A stretch of 64,000 nt of DNA from Camelus bactrianus (Eukaryota > Chordata > Mammalia > Artiodactyla > Camelidae). Under the pieces are notes generated by a model. That model did not search any database and was not told the origin of the DNA. It worked only from the letters and a program-made list of their open reading frames with translations. Position 1 is the stretch's first letter. Each line of letters starts with the position of its first letter. A program made the translations under genes and the position numbers. The DNA is taken from NCBI RefSeq assembly GCF_048773025.1, contig NC_133544.1, forward strand, positions 63,973,501-64,037,500, read 5' to 3'. Of the stretch, positions 34,690-45,739 are shown piece by piece.

Positions 34690-35109
34690 GTGAGTCCAGC
34701 CATCAAGGAAGTGGCCCTGGGTGTGGGTCATCTCGCTATTGTTACCAGTAACCCACTAGCAGGGTTTTTGTTTCCAGTGCTTGTAACTCCGAGCTGTGCT
34801 GGTCTGGAGGTCCTCTTCTCTACAATGAGGAATGCTTTCACCAGGGGACACAACAACGGTTTCATTCAGTTGGGAGATGAGACTGCCATGTCATCATTTG
34901 GGTTACGTATTGTCTTGCAACTGAAAAAAGAAAAAGAGGTTACACTACTGCCTGGAGTGACTGACAGCAATTACCAAGGAGGAACTGGGTTGCTGCTACA
35001 TAACAGGGACAAAGAAGATTATGTCTGGAACCCAGGAGGTCTTGTAGGGGAGCTCTTGGCACTTCCAGGCCTGGTACTGAAGGTTAATGGAAATTACAAC
35101 GACAAATAA
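34690..35109 (+). mobile_element. Retroviral dUTPase-like fossil
   Basis: A plus-strand frame contains VTLLPGVTDSNYQGG then GLLLHNRDKEDYVWNPGG. These resemble the dUTPase domain that some endogenous retroviruses carry (LL.GV.D.DYQGE.GLLLHN pattern). It is an isolated old piece with no gag, pol or env partner recognised next to it. The family was not assigned. It begins close to the edge of duplication unit A. Confidence 0.5.
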
Positions 35110-36780
35110 CAAGGCAAGATTATTGAGTACTCAGATCCTTTGAGGATGAAGATTTCAGTTGCACCACTAGGTATGTAACCCAAACCCCTGAGCTTATGGC
35201 TGAGGGCAGGAAAATATAAAACACGTCATAAAAGAAGAAGCTATTTATGTCAATTGCAGCATCATGACCAAATCCAGAATCAAGGGACTCAGTAGCTTTC
35301 TGTGTTTTCCTTTTGCTCCTTATATGTGTGTGTTCCCTTGTATGTACTGCCATTTTCTTCTTCTTTTTCTCACCATAATTATTTTATATACAAATTGTCA
35401 GAGATTAACTTTACAATTCAGTCTGTATATAACAGTATTTTCGGTGGAATTTCCTCTGAGTTTTAGAAATGATTAACACAACCAGTGACCCATAGTGACT
35501 GCTGGGACTACAGGTGCTCTCATTTTGGACAGAGGATGAGAACTTCTTCACTTATTCAAAGGACGGCTTTAGCTTGTTAGATAGAAATACAGAGTCGTTT
35601 CATTGTTGTCTGGAAGGTCAAATGTGTGTGGAAGTGTGTCTGCAACAGATTAGTAAGCAGAAGGATGGGGTGTGCGGCTCATCAAATTTATTGCCTTTCA
35701 TTTGGAGTCACACCAGTAGGTATATAACCCATGCATCCGGAGGGTGATTCCGGACATGGACCCTGTAGACACTTCTCCGTTGCCAGCCGGCACGGTGGTA
35801 AGCTCTGTCAGCAGAGGCGACAGGGAGGACGCTGCAGGAAGACGCAGCTTCGCTTCCAGGTCCTGGCGTGCTTCCCACTTCTTGCCCCTGCAGTGCATGG
35901 CCAGCCCGCGGAACACCGGTGATGCTCACCTCTAGCAACGTTCAGTGACAGCCCCCCAGGTGGTCTCCCGGCACGTTGCATGAGCTCCCAGGCAAGCTGA
36001 GCAGCACTCCTTTGCCGGCTTCCTGTCAGTTGTGTGGGACCCCTAGGAGGTGTTCTCCTGCTCGCCAGCCTTTTCCTCTGGCAGCTCAGCAAGCTTCCCT
36101 GTCCAGCAGGCGACAGCCACACACTTCACAGTGAGGCCTGAGTTACCGCCTCGGTAGGAGAAAGGGACACGTATCACAGTGTGTCGCTTTCCTCAAAGCT
36201 CCGGCTTTACCCTAGCGATAAGAGCGGCTCCCTGCAGATTGCTATTCCTATGTTCCTCAGAGTTCTTTTTACCCGTTAGTAATTAATGTGCTGTATTAGT
36301 TGATAATTCTTTAAACTTTCCCTGTTCAAATTGCTGTGTTTTTCCTTCTGATTGGACCCTGACTTGGATAGAATGAGTCCATGAAGTGCGTTAGAGGAAA
36401 GGCATTAGCTGCAGAAGGGTCAGTAACCATGTGTCAGGAAGCAGTGTCCTACACTTAGGAGCTGAGCTTCAGTACGTGGCGATGAACACACGTGGGGGGC
36501 GGGGGGGAGACAAGCCGGAGACGTGGGACTGCGCCACTCAAACTGGGGGAGTTTCTCGGGGACAAGAAAAAAAACGTTATGCTGTCTTACAGTTTATTTC
36601 AAAAGTATTTTTCCCGGTGCTAATATATAGAATAAATACACTTACTATTTAAAAAATTAATTTGGGCAGAGTAGGTAATGACAATTTTCTTGAACAAATT
36701 TTTCAGGTTAATCTACAGCCAACTTTGGCAACTGATGGTGTTGTACCTGAGAGGCAAACTCAGTGTCAGTCTCTAGGGAA
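35110..36780. other. Intergenic, GC-rich centre
   Basis: 35740-36130 is GC-rich with several overlapping short frames on both strands and no family match. The motif TAGGTATGTAACCCA at about 35168 recurs as TAGGTATATAACCCA at about 35716. Confidence 0.35.
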
Positions 36781-36783
36781 AGA

Positions 36784-36800
36784 GGGCCCCCGTGTGGCCA
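36784..36800 (-). promoter_or_regulatory. CTCF-like motif downstream of TRAV16
   Basis: Plus strand GGCCCCCGTGTGGCC, about 40 bp beyond the TRAV16 RSS, in the same orientation as the upstream sites. Confidence 0.3.
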
Positions 36801-36838
36801 AAGAGGGAACTTAGAAATATTTTCTCTGAATCACAAGG

Positions 36839-36877
36839 GGTTTGTGTTCGGCTTCCTTTGTAAAACCAGTTACTGTG
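36839..36877 (-). other. TRAV16 23-RSS
   Basis: Minus strand: heptamer CACAGTA (last base off consensus), 23-bp spacer, nonamer ACACAAACC. Confidence 0.85.
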
Positions 36878-37334
36878 TCACTCACAGCACAGTAATACAT
36901 GGCTGAGTCTTCCTCTTGAGCTGATGGTTTCTTCAGATGGAAGGATGCCTCACGCGTGTTGAGGTCAGCCGTGAAACCTTTGACGCTCTCTTTTGAGATG
37001 TGTTTCAGGAGTAACTGGAGGCTTTGTTTGGGGTACTGGACATACCAGAAAAGCGCAGGACTCCCGGAATATGAGTAGTTGCACTTCACCTGCACGGGGG
37101 CCCTTGCAAAGACAGAGACGTGGTCCTCAGGCTGGGTCACTGACTGGGCTCCAGCTCCTCCTGAAACATCAATGCTGCGTAAGTAAAAACAGTGCAGGCT
37201 TGGCTAGGAAGAAAAGGGGTCCCTATTCAGATTACAATTAGGACACGCCACTTTTGTGAAAGTGGAAAGGGAATGCGGTGTTACTTACTCAGGGCAAAAC
37301 CCATCTCAAGCACTGGGATGAGCAGCAGGAGCAT
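36878..37334 (-). CDS. TRAV16: TRAV16, T-cell receptor alpha V segment
   Basis: The leader exon is 37289-37334 ([15 protein letters not shown], donor GTAAGT) and the V exon is 36878-37160 (acceptor TTTCAG). The junction reads [13 protein letters not shown]. The first Cys is in [15 protein letters not shown], followed by [17 protein letters not shown], then [19 protein letters not shown] and [36 protein letters not shown] and [10 protein letters not shown] match human TRAV16 almost residue by residue. Core residues and splice signals are intact; only the heptamer's last base is unusual. It lies between TRAV12 and the TRAV18 cluster, as expected apart from the missing TRAV8-6 and TRAV17. Confidence 0.93.
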
Positions 37335-37630
37335 GGCTGAGCGCTGGAAACGCTGCAGGCTACGGAGCAGGTGAGACAGAGCCGAGGTCACCGAGACTTC
37401 GGAGCTGCAGGAGGCGTGGGGAGGTTGGGCTGCACAAGTCCCTTGCTTTAATAAGGTTCAAGAACTGTTAGAGCCTTCCTCTTAATGAGTTTGGATTCTT
37501 TCTAGCTTCTTATTCTCGTCACAGTCTGCTATTTACAGACATCAATAGGACGCATCAGCCGGCTGCGGGAGGAGGGGCTCAGAGGATGGCGATGATCTAA
37601 AACAGAAACAAATGTCTCATTTGTGCAACG

Positions 37631-37646
37631 TCGCCCTCTGGAGGCC
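37631..37646 (-). promoter_or_regulatory. CTCF-like motif upstream of TRAV16
   Basis: Plus strand TCGCCCTCTGGAGGCC, about 300 bp upstream of the leader, in the shared orientation. Confidence 0.45.
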
Positions 37647-37649
37647 AGA

Positions 37650-38920
37650 GGCAGAACCAGCGATCCGTGGGAGCTGAGTCCTTTTCGTTTCTGAAACATG
37701 AGCATCAAAATCAGCAGAATGTATTCCTTCCTTCCCCGATCTGTGATGATGTCATCTTCTGCAGTAGGCTGTATTAATACTAAAATGAATAAGGGGTTAT
37801 GTAAAAATAGAAGAGTAATTTACTTCCCTGAGAAATTAGTCACAGAAAACAATATTCTAGACTTTGGAATTTCCTTGAGAGACTTTTATTTTTTTAAACC
37901 GTTCATCAGACAGAAAGGATAAGATCAATGGCCTCAGATGAGCTGAGCTTCATATGTCCTCGTGCTACGGGATGTGCGCAGCAGAGAGGGGATAGAGATT
38001 ATCTCCTTACTTGGTGCTAACAGGGAAAAACTAAATTAGATCAGAGACTTAAAATCAGCCTAGAACACGTGACATCAGTTATTTAGTCAATGCAAACTGA
38101 TAAAAGCAACAGTTTTCTTTGTCCAGCAGGAAGTGTGAAGAAGACTCGTTTTCAGGAGAACAACTTTGATATTTGCTAAAGCTATGAGAAAATAACTTAG
38201 GCAGCACATAAGTGGAGACAGTGAAAGTCCTGTTCCAACTGCCAATCGTCAGAATAGACTGATAAATTATGCCACATTAAGGGGACCTTACACTAAGAAG
38301 AATGTCAGCAGAGAAGCATCTGCAGAGAAATCCGAGCAAAATTATGAAGGCAAGGAAAATATGGCATATAAAGAAGTGATTCTGGAAAGAATTGAGAAAA
38401 AGAAAAGTAAAGCTCTGTGAACTCAGCAGAGCCGGCAGGAGTGCACCCAGCAAACCGGAAGTGAGAGGAGCTCCTGCAGGGGACGGGGGACGCGGGGGCA
38501 GAGTGACAGTGACAATCCATGTGGCCACGCAAGCCGCACCCCGTGCAGGTGGGAGATGGCCTGTCAGACACGGGAAATGCACTCTGCGGTCTAAAAGTAC
38601 GATGACACTCTCAAGGGAAAAGACTTTCCTACTCAGCTTCCTTTAGCACAGAGACTACTGAAACCCAAAATTGAAGCAACTAAGAAGAGAAATCTCAGGT
38701 GAGGTGAGGATCTGGCCAACTGGGGTCCTTTTCAAAAGATCAGAACAATGCCCTCCTTTCTGAGTACTCTGTTGCCTTGTAGCAGCTTGAAACTGCTTCT
38801 CCCTTGGGCTTCTGATTTACTTCTTGACCCTGCTGATAGATTTTCTTTCACATTTTAGAGCAAATCATATAGTCAGTTTGAAATTTTAAATGTTGCCGGG
38901 TGTGCTTCTGATTCAAAACA
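37650..38920. other. Intergenic, no gene recognised
   Basis: No V-gene part. GC-rich short frames at 38280-38640 overlap on both strands with no recognised family. Confidence 0.4.
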
Positions 38921-38929
38921 TCTGATTAC

Positions 38930-39072
38930 ATTATGTAATGGAATAGAGGTGCTAATTATCGCCACAATGACAATCCTGAAGGTATCAAATTAACATGGTG
39001 TACACCTTAAACTTATACAATGTTATATGTTAAATATATTTGAATAAAAAACACACTGTGCACAAAAAAAAA
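38930..39072 (+). mobile_element. L1-type 3' tail
   Basis: ATGGTGTACACCTTAAACTT then ATACAATGTTATATG and a poly-A end, typical of an L1 3' terminus. Confidence 0.6.
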
Positions 39073-39079
39073 AAAATCT

Positions 39080-41080
39080 GATCAAGCATATGTACCTCCT
39101 CCCTTCTCTCCAAACTTCCCACTGAGATCAAACTTACAAGTATAAACAGGATGAACCTAAATCCATAAAGTAAAAACAATAAAAAGATGAAAGATACCAA
39201 CCATTCCCATCAGATAGAAAGCAAACGTGAGCATCCTGACGAGTGAGACAGAGAGGGAGAAAGCACAGCCCGGAATGAGCTATGAAAGGATTTCGTTGGA
39301 AACGCGGAAGGAAACTTACTCCTTAGGACCCTGTAGAGGTTCTGGACTGAGAAAGAGACTAGGTGTGAGGGAGGGCAGGGGGGACAGAACACGGGGACAA
39401 ACTGAAGGTGGGATATGATGGGGGACAGCTACACCAGTCCCCCTCTGCGCTCTCCATCCTGCTGCTGCGCTTACGTGGGGGAAGCATGGTGGGGCAGCCT
39501 CCACCCGGGCACGTAGCCTCCACTGAGGTTGAAGTGAGACACCTGGGATGCTGGAGCTTTTCCTGTGAGCAGCTGACAAAGTGAAGCTGTGTTCAAACTG
39601 ATATGAGGTGTAGGGGAATGGGAGGAGCAACTTAATAACCAGCTCCCTGTTCATTCATCCTTATAAGAAGCCTGCCAATTAACATGGTGAGTCCACATGC
39701 CCAGCTGCTGGCCAGGCATTCCATTCAGGAAGAAAACTTGTGGAGGACATGGGCACAATGACATAAGGGGTCCATCCTGCTACCAGTCCGTCATTCTTAA
39801 ATATAAACCAAGAACAAAGTAATATTAGTCATTTATTAGTATAGATGGTATCTCTTTCCATACATGGAAGCCCGGGGCCATCAACTATGAATCATCAGAG
39901 TCATTTATAGATGGACTGAAAGTGATGGCAGAATGTCATGCTCTATGGTCCAGTGTGGGGATGTAGCATTTTGAGACTGACCAAAGGAACAAAGGGCATA
40001 GTATACTGGCTCCTTGGTTACTACTCTCAAAAAACTTTGAGTGTTGGCTTTGAGTAATAATTCTTTATATATAATTTTTTTCTGTTAAGTGCTTTACCCT
40101 ACATTATTTGAGTTCTTCCAGATTGGTAACACTGACTTTATAAACATCATTAAATGGAGAAAAAATTAAAATTTTAAATACAGTAATGATAATGCCTGTC
40201 ATTTATTGAACACAGACCATGTGACAAGGGAGGTCCATGTGAGCAGGAGACACTGCTGTTTGGTGCCCAGCCTAGAGCCCCTTTCCAGGCAGTGCACCCA
40301 GTCCCCAGCTGCAGCGAGTACTGGCAACTCTAGGCTCACCGTTGCCCTCTTCCCCAGAAAACTGATCGATGCTAATAAAAGTCCCCATTCTCTGCTAGGG
40401 TGTGTCCCTGTTCCAACGGCAGCCTTGTCCTGGAGCACAAAAGTCAGCTGCCTGGCCCCCACGACTCAAGATGGCAGGGGTCACTTCTGTGGTGCAGCTC
40501 ACGTCCACATCGCCCCATGAGGTCAGGCTGGACCAGGAGCCCAGCAGGGCTACATCCATTCTTAGTCTTTTCCTTTTCATCTCAACCTGCTTTTCTCAAA
40601 AAATGATGACCACAGGGAGCCCCAAACTAGGACTTACTTTTAAGGAACTCAACCTAAGACTGCATGCTACCTCATTTAATCCTAAACCAATCCTGAAATA
40701 TGTATAACAGTGCAGCCTAAAATCAAATGTCTCATTAATAGCATGAAGATACTCAAGACAGCACCACAAACCAGGCTCTTCCCAGTGCGTCATGGCTGCC
40801 AGAAGGCGCGCGAGAAAAGTGGAACTAGAATTTTAGCATCTTGATTCCAGCAAAACTTCATTCTCTTTCTCACTGCCTTTCAAATATTTTTCTACGATTT
40901 GGAAATATTTTTGTAGTCATAAGTCTGTAGAATGAGAATCTGAGGCAAATTCTGATTAGATTGCATCCTTTTAGTCAGTGACTATGTGAACAAAAATGAA
41001 TAAAAATCTTAATTCTTCTCTTATGGTAGCTCAAAGAGAAAAAAAATGTGACAATGGATATATATATATATGTTCCTGTG
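39080..41080. other. Intergenic with possible split MIR
   Basis: No gene. MIR-like text appears at about 40185-40225 (CATTTATTGAACACAGACC) and about 40665-40705 (CTCATTTAATCCTAAACC). The ~420 bp between could be an insertion, but I cannot name it. Confidence 0.35.
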
Positions 41081-41084
41081 TAAC

Positions 41085-41165
41085 TGAAAAATTGTGCTCT
41101 ACGCTGGAATTTGATGCGACATTGTAAAATTACTATAAATCAATAAAAAATGTTTAAAAAAAACC
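41085..41165 (+). mobile_element. L1 3' tail
   Basis: TGTGCTCTACGCTGG then CATTGTAAAATTACTATAAA and CAATAAAAAATG with poly-A, the terminal L1 3' UTR. Confidence 0.6.
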
Positions 41166-41645
41166 TTAATTCCTCCTTTCCAAGCTTTCCCACTCTTTGG
41201 GTGACATAAACAATGTCACGTCTAACAGACCATATTTCAGCCTTACCATGAACGTGACGTTTAGTTTTTTCCCCTGCAATTCAGTTTTGTATCTATTATG
41301 AGGCCATATTCCATCAGGCCACAAACTTTTTCCTGGACTCAGAGTTATCATATTAAAGTATTTGGTCACATATAAAAGCATCACAAAACCAATCCCACTG
41401 AGTAAAATTGTGGTATAAAACTAGAACACAAAGAGAAGACCGGAAAATATTTCAAATTGTCATTTGGACCAATATTGTGTCTTTAACTTCCCTTCAGGGC
41501 CCATTCTTTTCGGAACTATGAGAATACTTCCCTAGTCAATTTAACCTCCCAAACTGACTCTTAGTTCCCATTTGCACTGAGGAAACAGAGAGAACTTCTC
41601 TGCCTGCAGCCTAAGCTCTGTATCGGGCACTGCCGGGCCCCAGCA
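41166..41645. other. Intergenic downstream of TRAV12
   Basis: Nothing recognised. Confidence 0.4.
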
Positions 41646-41684
41646 GGTTTGCGCACAGGCCGCAGGTGCCGGGGGAGCGCTGTG
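41646..41684 (-). other. TRAV12 23-RSS
   Basis: Minus strand: heptamer CACAGCG (sixth base off consensus), 23-bp spacer, nonamer GCGCAAACC. Confidence 0.85.
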
Positions 41685-42214
41685 CGCTCTCTGCACAGAG
41701 GTAGGCGGCTGAGTCGCTGGGCTGAGAGTCTCTGATGAGCAGGGAGACATAGCGGCTGCTTTTATTGACCTGCGCTGTAAATCTTCCTTCTTGTTTGTCA
41801 TTATTGGGGTAAAAGGTCATCAACCACTCAGGGCCTCTCCCCGAATACTGTCTGTACCACATGAAGTTCCGAGAATTACTGTCACTGTAAGAGCAGGTGA
41901 GAGAGGCGGTGGCTCCCTCTGGAACATTCAGGCTCTGCGCCGCTCCCTTCTGTCGGCTCCACATCCCTGTGCAAAGAGACAGCGAATGGCCAGTCAGAGA
42001 AGACATTTAATCTCCAGACTCTAAGTTATCTTTCCACAGGCCTCCCACCTCTACCCTCCCTTATTTAAGGGAAAAAACACTCATGTTTCTATCCACGGGC
42101 CTAAAAAGCTCAGGACTGCAAACACCGAGCTTTATGTTCCCGTAGAAACGCCCCAGACTCACAGGTCAGCTGAAGCCACAGGGTCACTAGGGAACCTGTT
42201 GAGGATTTCAGCAT
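41685..42214 (-). CDS. TRAV12: TRAV12, T-cell receptor alpha V segment
   Basis: The leader exon is 42163-42214 ([17 protein letters not shown], donor GTGAGT) and the V exon is 41685-41966 (acceptor CACAG). The junction gives Trp-Met-Trp-Ser then [15 protein letters not shown]. The first Cys is in [11 protein letters not shown], core Trp in [16 protein letters not shown], then [20 protein letters not shown] and [31 protein letters not shown]-like FR2, GRFTAQV and [12 protein letters not shown] identify TRAV12. The usual Glu-Val-Glu-Gln start of human TRAV12 is altered (GAAQS). Core residues and splice sites are good, and the RSS is slightly off consensus. Likely functional. Confidence 0.9.
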
Positions 42215-42364
42215 TCTCTCCTCTTCTGTTCACCGAGGATTCAAATTTTAGACCCTTAAAAAATGAGTCCAACTCAGACATTTCTAATTCTTCTGCTTTC
42301 AAAATCATAAAAAGCATCTGTTCTACCAATGGGAACATCCCTCCGGCGACACCACCAAGCCCCT

Positions 42365-42432
42365 CCTCTCATCTCTCTTTCTCTCTCTCTCTCTCACACA
42401 CACACATGAACACACACAGGAACACACATACA
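42365..42432. repeat. (CT)n/(CA)n microsatellite
   Basis: TCTCTC tract followed by ACACAC-type repeats, about 150-220 bp upstream of the TRAV12 leader. Confidence 0.8.
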
Positions 42433-42450
42433 GGGTCCCTGAGAAGACAC

Positions 42451-42465
42451 TGCCATCTTGTGGAC
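42451..42465 (-). promoter_or_regulatory. CTCF-like motif upstream of TRAV12
   Basis: Plus strand TGCCATCTTGTGGAC, about 237 bp upstream of the leader, in the shared orientation. Confidence 0.4.
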
Positions 42466-42489
42466 TCAAGACAGTGATCAAAGAAATAT

Positions 42490-44400
42490 TCAAACATAGA
42501 CCCTTATGATGAACTGATGAAAGAAAAAATCTGCCACTTCAGTTAAATTGAAAATTTGAGAAGCACCTTGTCCAAGTCAGTGTGTGTGGGGACAGGGTGA
42601 TGTGTGTGTGCATATGTTTTACATCGAACGTCAGCGCTTGTCTGAGCTAAAGCGGTTATACCAAATGACCACGTTCCCACACTGAAAACTTAGCAGAAGT
42701 CTGAATGAAGCTCTTAAGGTTGTGTTTTTTTGCGTTTTGTTGCCTTGTGATTCTTTTTTGATGGCCAGGCACGATGAGCTGAGGGGAAGGAACTGCTGGA
42801 ATAAGCCTTTAGTAACGTGGAGGTGAGGTGCGGGGACGGCAAGTGATCCACGGTCCTGAGATCAGGTCTCAGTCTTTCACTGAGCCTCTGCCTCTGGACT
42901 GAGAACTTCCCAAGTGTTTGTCTGCTTTTTTCTCTCCCCATGAGAGGGACAGGAGGGCTAGAACTGGGTGTAGTTGGGTGTTTTGCTTCCCTGGGGTCAG
43001 TTAGGCTCCAGTAAGAACCCCAGCAGGCTGGGTTGTGGTTACCTAGCGTCCTCCCTGGGGAAGGCCGCGTAAAGGACTGTGTTCTGGTGCGTTTCAATAC
43101 AGCTCACACCCCCAATCCTCCAGAAGCTTTAGGGGTTTTTCTCTAATACTTACCGTGGACACCTGGTTGGACTCTTGGGGGTCTATCTCACAGTATTGCG
43201 GGGTCCCTCTGTGGTTGCTTTTCACTCTCAGGCTTGTCCACACTGAGCCTCCAGCGATTCACCAGTATTGTCCGGGTTGTCCTGCTCCAGCACTGGCTCC
43301 TGCTGCATTTCCTGCTCTGAGTCTCTGCTCTGATGAGCTGCAGCTCTCTGGGTTCGCTGTCTGTCTCTCCAGTCTTAGGGGCAGCAGTTTGTCCTTTGCC
43401 CTCCCCTCTCCGGATCCAAGGAGAGTTGTTAATTTTTCAATCTGTTCTGCTTTTTACTTGTTGCTAAGACAGGTGGTGATTTCAAAGTTGCTTACATGCA
43501 GAGTGAGAAACCAGAAGTCCCCAAGGTTTTATTTTTAAGTAATCTTTGTTTTGACTTTAGAAGCAGAGACTGTAAACTATACAAAATTAGAAATAGAGAC
43601 AAGGAAAGAAACAAAAAAAAAATCACATTTCTGCCACCCGGACCTGAACATTTTTAATTCCTTAGTTTATATCCTTCCTGTTTTTCTCAATTGATAGATG
43701 CCTTTCAGATAAATATTTATCTCACCTAATTCTCAAACCATATTTAAATTTCTCTCATTGTTCCAAAAAGGAGCATCACACTGATTTGTGTAACCTAGGA
43801 CTATACACAGCAAGTAGGCAGTCTGTCCCTGAAGCTTCTCTCCTAGAATACTAATATTTGAAGAAACTGGGACAGCAGTCCAGCTGCCTCAGAGGGACTG
43901 TGCCTGCCACCATCATGCTGGCATTACAGTCTGAGCAGTGATGTGCTCCAAAGGAGCAGTTGTGGAAAGCAATATAAAAAGCTGGAGCAGCATCTGAATT
44001 CTGCCTTGATGTGGAACGTGGATATATTGATAAGGCAGATCTCTCCCCACAGAACATTCTCTGAGGACTTGAATAGCCATTAAATGAGGACTAAAGATCT
44101 ATCTAGAGGAAGGAATCTTATCAAATATTGTCATCAGCCTCATCAACATTTTGCTTGTCCGCTTAGTCATTCTACTGGTAGCTGGACCCCACACAGACCC
44201 GATCTCTCCCTTTCAACCAAAATTATCATCTACTTCAGCGGCAAGTAGCAACATGATGGCTTTACCCTTGGGAACAGCCGAGTGGAGCATTTAACTTTCT
44301 GTACTGAGTGAGGACCCTCCATGCTAATAGACATCTAGGCTCAATATCAAACTCAATCATGTCTGAGAGAGAAGTAGTAGCTCACTTGCGAAATCACAGA
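42490..44400. other. Intergenic, no gene recognised
   Basis: Contains moderately GC-rich repeat-like sequence at about 42740-43540 with no family I can name. No V remnant. Confidence 0.35.
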
Positions 44401-44460
44401 CGACATTTAAAAACTGCTCCTGCTTCACCTCCCGGGCCTCCTCGACATCCTCCAGGCGCA

Positions 44461-44500
44461 GGTTTGGGTACTGGCTGCCAGTGCGGCGGAGCGCGCTGCG
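44461..44500 (-). other. TRAV10-like RSS, degenerate
   Basis: The nonamer ACCCAAACC is good, but the best heptamer is CGCAGCG with a 24-bp spacer (or GCAGCGC at 23). The essential CAC is lost, so recombination should be poor or absent. Confidence 0.65.
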
Positions 44501-45071
44501 CCCACCACGCAGACGTGGACAGCGGGCTCGCTGAGCTGGGCAGCTGTGATGTGCAGGGAGCTGTACTTGGCAGTTGGATTCAGAGTCGCTGTGTACCTTC
44601 CATTCGACTTCTTGCTGTCACTGTCACTGAAAATCATGATTATCAGGGAAACAAGAGCTCTCTCGGTGTCCTGTTTGTACCACCTTAAGTTGTTAAAGGG
44701 ACTCACTGTATAATTGCATTGAAATGTGCAATTCTCTTCCTCCAGGACAGTCAGAGATGGAGGACTCTGTTCCACTTGGTTTTGGCCGCTCACCCTTGAT
44801 CAAAAAGCAAAATGAGGTCTGAGAGAGCGATCACCCACTCTTAACGCCTTCTACTTTGTATCCCTTCCTCCTGACCGCAGTGAATCCCAAGAGAATCATA
44901 AAATGGCCCCATGTTCTTGCCTCCTCCTACCCCAGTGCAATATGTCTTTGCTGAAAACCCTAAGGAAATGTTCCCTGGGCTTCCTGTGTCCACCTGGCTA
45001 ATCCTCTTCACTAACTTACAATAAAAATAAAGCCACAAAGCCACCAGGGAGGTCCTCAGATGCTTTGCCAT
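44501..45071 (-). pseudogene. TRAV10: TRAV10-like V gene, probably non-functional
   Basis: The leader exon is 45020-45071 (MAKHLRTSLVALWLYFY, donor GTAAGT) and the V exon runs from about 44794 to 44501. The V region [19 protein letters not shown] continues with the first Cys in FQCNYTVSPFNNLRWYKQD, then GRYTATLNPTAKYSSLHITA. NYTVSPF.NLRWYKQDT and KSNGRYTATL are specific to human TRAV10. The V frame itself is open and keeps both Cys and the Trp, but three things look broken. The acceptor reads TCAAG and as placed is one base out of phase with the leader. The D.A.Y.C motif reads EPAVHVC. The RSS heptamer is degenerate. The locus slot between TRAV9 and TRAV12 is where human has TRAV10-11, or the TRAV15 pseudogene in the second cassette. 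Confidence 0.75.
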
Positions 45072-45254
45072 TCCTCTTCTGCTCAGGGCTGTCCCCTAAA
45101 CTGACTTGTCTATTCAACATCTTTTATTTTTTTACATAAACAAAGGTACTCTCGGGGTGTGCGCTCAGCCAGTCAGAGACCGCATACCTAGTCAGTCAAA
45201 GGCCAGGTCTTGCTACCCTTGGGCAATCCTGTCTCTAGGCAGAGCCAATGCCAA

Positions 45255-45272
45255 CACTGCCACCTTGGGGTC
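45255..45272 (-). promoter_or_regulatory. CTCF-like motif upstream of TRAV10-like gene
   Basis: Plus strand CACTGCCACCTTGGGGTC, about 185 bp upstream of the leader, in the shared orientation. Confidence 0.35.
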
Positions 45273-45279
45273 AGAGCTT

Positions 45280-45739
45280 ACAGTTGCTTAAAAGTGATGA
45301 GACTTCTTGCTAGGTTTCCTCCTCACTATTGTAACGTGGTTCAGAATAGAAGCCCCGTATGTCTCCGTAAGCACTGTGGTTTGGCGCATAAACGTGTTCG
45401 AAGACCTCAGGCTGAATTCTGCCTGTGTTGGATAGGCGCTCTCTCAGCTGAAAACAGATATAATAACACTTACCTGACAATTTTTGAAAGGCTTAAAAGA
45501 CATGGTGCAAACCATGAGCAAGAAGGCAGGGTAGGAACCTGAGCTCTCTTTGCTACACAGATGCTGCTCTGACAATGATATTAGCACCAAAATACCCTGA
45601 AGAGAAGTTTGGAATCCAGCGGAAAGTAAACGCACCGGAGGAAGCACAAACTGCGAGCAGTCACGTGTATACAGGGAAGAAGGGCAACTTCACTGCACTC
45701 ACATCCGTCCTTTGGCCAAATCAGGTTAGCTCAGTGCCA
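45280..45739. other. Intergenic, no gene recognised
   Basis: Nothing recognised before the L1 5' region begins. Confidence 0.4.

Noticed and set aside
38277-38646. Overlapping frames on both strands
   Set aside because: GC-rich composition keeps several frames open at once; no family recognised.
42714-43097. Minus-strand frame of 127 codons, Ser/Pro/Lys-rich
   Set aside because: Low-complexity composition and no recognisable domain; likely repeat-derived.
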